A stretch of 60,251 bases of DNA from assembly GCA_934630815.1 (NCBI GenBank), contig CAKTWI010000013.1, positions 1 to 60,251 on the forward strand, in the 5' to 3' direction. Numbering within the stretch: the first letter of the stretch is position 1; every line of letters starts with the position of its first letter. The DNA is from an uncultured Senegalimassilia sp. GTDB lineage: Bacteria > Actinomycetota > Coriobacteriia > Coriobacteriales > Eggerthellaceae. The notes beneath the pieces were generated by a model. The model was not told the origin of the DNA and ran no database searches. It saw only the letters and a list, made by a program, of their open reading frames with translations. Both the position numbers and the translations under genes were made by a program. Positions 54,972 through 60,251 of the stretch are shown piece after piece.

Positions 54972-55775
54972 CTAGACGATCTTCTTCCCGAACACCGCGG
55001 CGATCTCGCGCAGCTCTTCGACCAGAACGCGGAACTGCGCCGGGGTCAGCTGCTGCGGGCCGTCGGAAAGCGCCGCCGGCGGGTTGGGGTGCACCTCGAT
55101 CATGATGGAGTCGGCGCCCACGGCGACCGCGGCGCGCGCCAAGCTGGGCACAAGGTCGCGCACGCCTGCCGGATGGGACACGTCCACGCAGATGGGCAGC
55201 AGGCTTTGCTTGTGGATGACGGGCACGGCCGAGATGTCGAGCGTGAAACGCGTGGCAGTCTCGAACGTGCGCAGACCGCGCTCGCACAGCACCACGTTGT
55301 CGTTGCCCTCCATGGTGATGTAGTCGGTGGCCGCCAGCCACTCGGCGATGGTGCCCGCGAAACCGCGCTTGAACAGCACCATCTTGTGGGAATCCTTCGT
55401 GACCTTGCCGATGTTCTTCAGCAGGCTGAAGTTCTGGAAGTTGCGGGCGCCCACCTGCAGGCCGTCCACATAGGAATGCACCAGCTCGCAGTGCTCGGAG
55501 TCCATAACCTCCGTAAGGGTTTTCAGGCCGTACTTCTCGCCGCCGGCCTTCATGATCTTAAGCGCTTCCTCGCCAAGGCCCTGGAAGCTGTGCGGGTTGG
55601 TGCGCGGCTTGTACGCGCCGCCGCGAATCCAGGTCAGGCCCAGGTCGCTGATGCACTCGGCCACTTCGAAGAACTGCTCTTCACTTTCGACCGAGCAAGG
55701 GCCGGCGTAGATGGTTATCTCGTCGGTACGGGTGCCGTAATCCGGCAGTTTCGCTTCGATTCTCTGCTCGCTCAT
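54972..55775 (-). CDS. aroF: 3-deoxy-7-phosphoheptulonate synthase (type I-beta)
   Basis: First step of the shikimate pathway, condensing PEP and erythrose 4-phosphate. The 267-residue barrel shows YAGPCSVESEEQFFEVA (about residues 23-39), RGGAYKPRTNPHSFQGLG, VGARNFQNF, KRGFAGTIAEWLAA and IMIEVHPNPPAALSDGPQQL. It is the short KdsA-like subtype without an attached regulatory domain. Its ATG overlaps the aroQ stop (ATGA), so DAHP synthase and chorismate mutase are made together, perhaps as a complex for feedback control. Confidence 0.95.
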   Translation of the reverse strand: MSEQRIEAKLPDYGTRTDEITIYAGPCSVESEEQFFEVAECISDLGLTWIRGGAYKPRTNPHSFQGLGEEALKIMKAGGEKYGLKTLTEVMDSEHCELVHSYVDGLQVGARNFQNFSLLKNIGKVTKDSHKMVLFKRGFAGTIAEWLAATDYITMEGNDNVVLCERGLRTFETATRFTLDISAVPVIHKQSLLPICVDVSHPAGVRDLVPSLARAAVAVGADSIMIEVHPNPPAALSDGPQQLTPAQFRVLVEELREIAAVFGKKIV

Positions 55776-56053
55776 GCTGACGGGGTCTCCTTCATGACTT
55801 TCAGGATAGTACCGTAGATCTCGCGGAGGTTATCGTTATAGAGCGGGCCCTCGTTGTAGCTGTCCACCTTCTCGAAGATCTCCTCTTCGCGTTTGGGGTC
55901 GTACAGACCCAGGTGCGCACCGGGCTTCAGGCCGCGGATGACCAGCGAATGACCGGCGCGCTTGTTGAGCAGCGCGACGATCTGGCGGTCAAGCTCGTCG
56001 ATCTTTGCACGATGTTCCTGGATCTGCTCGAACGAGCTGTTCTGATCAGACAT
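55772..56053 (-). CDS. aroQ: Chorismate mutase, AroQ class
   Basis: It converts chorismate to prephenate for Phe and Tyr. The 93-residue all-helical protein has HRAKIDELDRQIVALLNKRA (residues about 14-33), then a loop GLKPGAHLGLYDPKREEEIFEKV with the Asp-Pro-x-Arg-Glu-x-Glu of the active site. I chose ATG 56053 (MSDQNSSF), with AGGAAGGA 6 bases upstream; the frame is open to 56158. First gene of the aroQ-aroF pair. Confidence 0.87.
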   Translation of the reverse strand: MSDQNSSFEQIQEHRAKIDELDRQIVALLNKRAGHSLVIRGLKPGAHLGLYDPKREEEIFEKVDSYNEGPLYNDNLREIYGTILKVMKETPSA

Positions 56054-56233
56054 CGGCGTTCCTTCCTGTTCTTGAGCGGTAACGAGCATGGCCGCGCGGC
56101 GCGTCGAGTACCAGACGCGCGCCGTGCAGAACGAAAGCGGCCCTCGTGTGCGCATCATGATAGCAAAACAACCGGCTGATTCAGGGAAATCTGAGGAATA
56201 AAGTAGGTAAATGGGGACAGCGCACCGACCCGG

Positions 56234-57172
56234 TTACAAAACAGCCGAGAACGTAGCCAGCAACGGGATGGTGGCCAGCGCCAAGATGGTGGTGATGAAG
56301 GTGCCCTGAGCCATAGTCTTGGCATCGCCGCCGTACTGATAGCAGAACATGGTGCCGTTGGTGGCCACGGGCATGGCCGCCAGCACCACGACCACCCCCA
56401 GCAACGCGCCGCCGGCAAGGGGGCGCATGACGGCGAAGATGAGCAGCGGGGTGGCCACCATGCGCACCAGGCACGCGATCCACAAGCGAGGGGTGCCCAG
56501 AAGCTTGGCGGCGGGAAGGTTCGCCAGCGACGAGCCCACGATGAGCAACGTGGCGGGCGTGGTGAAGCTGCCGATGGTGGAAAGTGCGGGGCCGACCACG
56601 GGCACGGCATGCACGCCGCAAAACGCCAGCGCCATGGTGATGAGCGTGGCGATGTTGCAGGGCGTGACGAAATCACGACAGCTCATACGCACCTTGACGC
56701 CGTACTCGTTATCCGATGCGATGAGCCATGCGCCGAAGGTGAACGACAGCAGGTTGAACACGATGTTGTACACAACCGCGTATACGACCGTCTGCGGCCC
56801 GAAGATGGCGGACAGCACGGGATAGCCGATGAAGCCCGTGTTTCCGAAGATGAGCATGAAGCGGTACACGCCGCGGCAGCCGTCGGGGATGCGCAGCGCG
56901 TAGGTGACGATATAGGCGATGGGGATGAACAGCGCATAGCTGAGCACGGAAAGCCCGATGATCTGCCCCATGAGCACAGGGTCGGGCAAGCTGTCAACGT
57001 TGAGCACCGACGCCAAGATCAGCGCCGGCAACGTGGCGCTCAAGACAAGCCCCGAGAGCTTCTTGTCGAAATCGGCGTCCATAACGCCCATTTTCTTGCA
57101 GATATAGCCAACACCTATGGCAGCGAACAGGGCCACCATCTGCGTGAAGATGCTACTGAACTGGCTAAGCAC
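56234..57172 (-). CDS. AEC (auxin efflux carrier) family transporter
   Basis: A 312-residue membrane protein with about ten hydrophobic segments in two halves. The first half contains GLVLSATLPALILASVL and GNTGFIGYPVLSAIFG; the second contains SLANLPAAKLL and AAMPVATNGTMFCYQYGGD. These AEC landmarks include the two broken helices with Asn-Pro/Pro-Val motifs. Bacterial members export or exchange organic acids; the substrate is unknown here. I chose GTG 57172 (VLSQFSSIF) with GGGAAG just upstream. An ATG at 57211 is possible. Confidence 0.85.
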   Translation of the reverse strand: MLSQFSSIFTQMVALFAAIGVGYICKKMGVMDADFDKKLSGLVLSATLPALILASVLNVDSLPDPVLMGQIIGLSVLSYALFIPIAYIVTYALRIPDGCRGVYRFMLIFGNTGFIGYPVLSAIFGPQTVVYAVVYNIVFNLLSFTFGAWLIASDNEYGVKVRMSCRDFVTPCNIATLITMALAFCGVHAVPVVGPALSTIGSFTTPATLLIVGSSLANLPAAKLLGTPRLWIACLVRMVATPLLIFAVMRPLAGGALLGVVVVLAAMPVATNGTMFCYQYGGDAKTMAQGTFITTILALATIPLLATFSAVL

Positions 57173-57244
57173 TGCTTCCCTTCCCTTTCCCCGTGCATTG
57201 CGTGAACTCACGGAGCAGGACAGGAAAGCGCCAGGCGCAGGCCT

Positions 57245-58246
57245 TTACGCCAGGATGCCCACGATTTGCAGCGCGAAGACGCCGAGCACCAACGCGCCCA
57301 CCACGATGCGGTACCAGCCGAACGCCGTGAAGTCGTTCTTCTTAATGTACCCCATCAGGAACTTGATGGACACCACGGACATGACGAACGCCGAAACCAC
57401 GCCCACCGCGAGCACCACCGCCTCGGTGGTCGTCATAGCAAGGCCCGCGACCGCGAACTTAATGCATTTCACCAAGCCCCAGCCGAACATGATGGGGATG
57501 GCCAGGAAGAACGTGAACTCCGCCGCGGCCGTCCTGCTGCAGCCGCACAACATGCCGCCGATGATGGTGGCGCCGGAGCGGGAGGTGCCGGGGATGATGG
57601 CGAGCACCTGGAAACAGCCGATCTTCAGGGCGGTCTTCCAATCGATGTCGTCGACATCCGCGATGCGGAAGATGCTGCGCTCGGCGGCCGCGTCAAAGTC
57701 GGCGGCGCGGGCATGTGCGGGCGCGAGGTGCGCCGGAGCCTGCACGCGGGCATGACGGCCGCGCGGAGCCGAAGGCCGCTCGGCACGGGCGTGTGCCTGG
57801 TTTCGCACGACGGCGCGGGCGCGGCGCATGCGGCGGCGGTTGCGACGTTCCATGACGATGAACACCACGCCGTACAAAATGAGCATGGCGGCAACGGTGA
57901 CCTTGTTGTAGAAATGGGCGTTCACCCAGTCGTCGAGCAGGATGCCCACGATGGCGGCAGGGATGCACCCGATGGCCACCATCCCCCACAAGCGCCAGGT
58001 CGCGCGCTTCTCATCGGCGCTTTTGCGCGGGCTCAGGGGGTTGAGCTTATGGAAGTACAGCGTGAGCACAGCCAAGATGGCGCCGATCTGGATGACCACC
58101 AGGAATAGCGCAAGGAACTCCGGGGATACCTGGAGCTGCACGAAATCGTCGACGAGGATCATGTGGCCCGTCGAGGAGATGGGCAGCCATTCGGTAACGC
58201 CCTCGACGATGCCGATCAATAGGGATTTCAACGCTTCGATGATCAT
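57245..58246 (-). CDS. uppP: Undecaprenyl-diphosphatase UppP (BacA) with basic insert
   Basis: UppP dephosphorylates undecaprenyl-PP so the carrier can return to MraY, and gives bacitracin resistance. The 333-residue protein has GVTEWLPISSTGHMIL (residues 16-31) and PGTSRSGATIIGG (219-231), both catalytic. An Arg/Ala/His-rich cytoplasmic insert of about 60 residues (133-192) splits the membrane helices; the E. coli protein has 273 residues. I chose ATG 58246, with AAGGCGG 3 bases upstream. It works with the dcw genes functionally though 33 kb away. Confidence 0.94.
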   Translation of the reverse strand: MIIEALKSLLIGIVEGVTEWLPISSTGHMILVDDFVQLQVSPEFLALFLVVIQIGAILAVLTLYFHKLNPLSPRKSADEKRATWRLWGMVAIGCIPAAIVGILLDDWVNAHFYNKVTVAAMLILYGVVFIVMERRNRRRMRRARAVVRNQAHARAERPSAPRGRHARVQAPAHLAPAHARAADFDAAAERSIFRIADVDDIDWKTALKIGCFQVLAIIPGTSRSGATIIGGMLCGCSRTAAAEFTFFLAIPIMFGWGLVKCIKFAVAGLAMTTTEAVVLAVGVVSAFVMSVVSIKFLMGYIKKNDFTAFGWYRIVVGALVLGVFALQIVGILA

Positions 58247-58590
58247 GTTCCGCCTTTCGGTGAGCCGTACGCGTGCGGGCGCGGGCCCGATGAGCCTACG
58301 ATGCCGCACGGATTCGAGATTGTAGAAGGCAGCGAAGCGCAACACGCGCCGCGAACTTCGCGCCGCCCGATAAACCAGAGCAGGCGCACGATTTCTTTAC
58401 CTGCACTTGATGTTGGAAGGGCAAAACGAAGGCCATAACATGGGCCTTGCGTAGCGTTGTGTTGAAGATGCACAGCCGACAGGTATGGATTAGCGCAGCT
58501 TAATGTACAATCGCGGTTACGAATACGCAGAGAAGAGTGCAGCCGCAAGCGCGGCCGGGCAGCGTGATACAACCGAAGAAGGAGCCTCTA
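58247..58590. other. Divergent intergenic region, uppP and guaA
   Basis: About 340 bases without a supportable gene. A plus-strand TACAAT (58506-58511) is a likely guaA -10 with a leader of about 70 bases; its -35 is poor. No xpt-pbuX-type purine riboswitch was recognised. Confidence 0.4.
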
Positions 58591-60186
58591 GTGAGCACCG
58601 CATCGTCCAGTTCCACCAACCAGAAAGTCGTCGTGTTCGACTTCGGCGCGCAGTACGGGCAGCTGATCGCCCGTCGCGTGCGCGATTTGAACGTGTACTC
58701 GGAAATCGTCCCGTGCGACATCACCGCCGATGAGGTGCGCGAGATGGCGCCGGCCGCCATCATCCTGTCCGGCGGCCCGGCTTCCGTCAACGCCGAGGAC
58801 GCGCCGCGCGTCGACCCCGCCATCTACGAGCTGGGCGTGCCGATCCTGGGCTTCTGCTACGGCCATCAGGTCACCTCCGTCACCTTGGGCGGCAGCGTGT
58901 ACCACCCCGAGGTGGGCGAATACGGCCCCGCCACGCTGCACGTCTCCGGCGGCCAGCTGTTCGCGGGCACGCCCGCCGATCAGACCGTGTGGATGAGCCA
59001 TTTCGACGCCGTGAAAGACGTTCCCGCGGGCTTTACTGTAGTCGCCTCCACCGACGTGTGCCCCGTCGCCGCCATGGAGTGCCCGGAGCGCAAGATCTAC
59101 ACCACGCAGTTCCATCCCGAGGTCAAGCACACCGAGTTCGGCAACCAGATGCTCAAGAACTTCCTGTTCGACATCTGCGGGCTTGAGCCGAACTGGACCA
59201 TGGACAACCTGGTTGACACCCTGACGGCAGACTTCCGCGAGAAGGTCGGCTCCGACCGCGTCATCCTGGCCCTTTCGGGCGGCGTCGACTCCTCCGTGGT
59301 GGCGGCGCTGGGCGCCCGTGCCGTCGGCAAGCAGATGACCTGCGTGTTCGTCAACCACGGCCTGCTGCGCAAGGGCGAGCCCGAGCAGGTCGAGGAAGTG
59401 TTCACCAAGCAGTTCGACGTCGACTTCATCCACGTTCACGCCGAGGAGCGCTACGCCAAGCTGCTCGACGGCGTCACCGACCCCGAGCAGAAACGCCGCA
59501 TCATCGGCACGCAGTTCTGGGAGGAGTTCTTCGCCGTGGCCCAGCAGCTCGACGGCGTGAAGTACCTGGCCCAGGGCACCATCTACCCCGACATCATCGA
59601 GTCCGGCGCGCGCAAGACGGGCGGCAAGGCGGCAACCATCAAGAGCCACCACAACCTCATCCCGTTCCCCGAAGGCGTGCACTTCGATCTGATTGAGCCG
59701 CTCGACCACTTCTTCAAGGACGAGGTCCGCGCGCTCGGCACGGCACTGGGGCTGCCCGACCACATCGTGCATCGCCAGCCCTTCCCCGGCCCGGGTCTTG
59801 CCATCCGCATCATCGGCGCGGTTTCCGCCGAGAAGCTGGAGATTCTGAAGAACGCCGACGCCATCGTGCGCGAGGAGCTTGACGCGTACAACCAGCGCCT
59901 GTTCGAGGAGACCGGCGAGCGCAACAGCGAGCACAGTTGCTGGCAGTACTTCGCCGTGCTGCCCGACATCAAGTCCGTGGGCGTCATGGGCGACGAGCGC
60001 ACCTACCAGCGCCCCATCATCCTGCGCGCCGTGGAAAGCTCCGACGCCATGACCGCCGACTGGGCGAAGCTGCCCTACGAATTGCTGGCGAAGATCTCCA
60101 GTCGCATCGTGGCTGAGGTGCCGGGTGCAAACCGCGTGTGCTACGACATCACCCCCAAGCCCCCCGCGACGATCGAGTGGGAGTAG
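58591..60186 (+). CDS. guaA: GMP synthase (glutamine-hydrolysing)
   Basis: GuaA aminates XMP to GMP. The 531-residue protein has a class I glutaminase domain (about 10-200: VVVFDFGAQYGQLIARRV, LGFCYGHQVTS with the nucleophile Cys, TTQFHPEVKHTEFG) and an ATP-pyrophosphatase domain (ALSGGVDSSVVAALGA). The dimerisation domain ends VCYDITPKPPATIEWE. The start is GTG 58591 (VSTASSSS), with AAGGAG 6 bases upstream; an upstream ATG at 58537 has no ribosome site. Confidence 0.97.
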   Translation: MSTASSSSTNQKVVVFDFGAQYGQLIARRVRDLNVYSEIVPCDITADEVREMAPAAIILSGGPASVNAEDAPRVDPAIYELGVPILGFCYGHQVTSVTLGGSVYHPEVGEYGPATLHVSGGQLFAGTPADQTVWMSHFDAVKDVPAGFTVVASTDVCPVAAMECPERKIYTTQFHPEVKHTEFGNQMLKNFLFDICGLEPNWTMDNLVDTLTADFREKVGSDRVILALSGGVDSSVVAALGARAVGKQMTCVFVNHGLLRKGEPEQVEEVFTKQFDVDFIHVHAEERYAKLLDGVTDPEQKRRIIGTQFWEEFFAVAQQLDGVKYLAQGTIYPDIIESGARKTGGKAATIKSHHNLIPFPEGVHFDLIEPLDHFFKDEVRALGTALGLPDHIVHRQPFPGPGLAIRIIGAVSAEKLEILKNADAIVREELDAYNQRLFEETGERNSEHSCWQYFAVLPDIKSVGVMGDERTYQRPIILRAVESSDAMTADWAKLPYELLAKISSRIVAEVPGANRVCYDITPKPPATIEWE

Positions 60187-60190
60187 TCTG

Positions 60191-60213
60191 ACAGGGTTCT
60201 GACCTGTATTTTT
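60191..60213 (+). terminator. guaA terminator
   Basis: ACAGG-GTTCTGA-CCTGT followed by ATTTTT, just after the guaA stop. It is short but well placed. Confidence 0.65.
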
Positions 60214-60251
60214 GAGTGCCGCACTGTGCTGCTGAGTTTCGTTTTGTACGA

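Overview
The window looks like a chromosomal segment of a high-GC, Gram-positive anaerobe in the actinobacterial class Coriobacteriia, most likely Eggerthellaceae (Eggerthella/Gordonibacter/Adlercreutzia type). The reasons are GC-rich coding sequence, DivIVA and SepF next to a division/cell-wall (dcw) cluster without ftsA, a flavin reductase-rubredoxin fusion typical of anaerobes, a manganese-type (family II) pyrophosphatase, and an Fe-S type L-serine dehydratase. The genus is an inference. Nearly everything is chromosomal housekeeping. No prophage, CRISPR array, tRNA, rRNA or complete insertion sequence was seen.

Layout. 1-3.3 kb: thiamine genes thiD, thiC (with a TPP riboswitch) and thiN on the minus strand. 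3.27-3.65 kb: the RNase P RNA gene on the plus strand with its terminator. 3.8-24.5 kb: a 19-gene minus-strand dcw cluster, in transcription order mraZ, rsmH, ftsL-like, pbp, murE, murF, mraY, murD, ftsW, murG, murC, murB, ftsQ, ftsZ, pgeF, yggS, sepF, yggT, divIVA. 24.5-25.06 kb: a 590-base regulatory region with MraZ-type boxes. 25-29.7 kb: xerD, pyrG and a DUF1846 gene. 29.7-34 kb: an empty AT-richer stretch, then murJ and nadK back to back, then a rubredoxin-flavoprotein gene behind a Fur-like box. 34.4-36.4 kb: rpmE and tig. 36.6-40.6 kb: a two-gene ABC exporter of the FtsX/MacB class. 40.7-45.9 kb: rpsL-rpsG-fusA-rpsJ-rplC-rplD-rplW, which stops at a terminator after rplW. 46-49 kb: an M20 peptidase, a small membrane protein and a divergent LysR regulator, then a repeat pair. 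49-60.2 kb: ppaC, sdaA, pcrA, aroF-aroQ, an AEC transporter, uppP and guaA.

How the genes work together. The dcw cluster supplies cytoplasmic peptidoglycan precursor synthesis (MurB-F), lipid I/II formation (MraY, MurG), the SEDS/PBP septal synthase (FtsW plus PBP), the divisome core (FtsZ, FtsQ, FtsL-like, SepF) and DivIVA. MurJ (lipid II flippase) and UppP (carrier recycling) elsewhere in the window complete the lipid carrier cycle. With ftsA absent from the cluster, SepF is the probable FtsZ membrane anchor. MraZ probably represses its own operon through boxes placed inside the mraZ promoter.

The most interesting signals are: an inverted, helically phased array of GTGGG boxes about 230 bases upstream of mraZ; ribosomal protein L31 with a long Lys/Ala/Glu tail; a trigger factor lacking the usual ribosome-docking motif; a PBP with KTS in place of KTG; a ribosomal protein operon cut after rplW; facing extended -10 promoters between murJ and nadK; and an imperfect 30-base direct repeat near a LysR gene.
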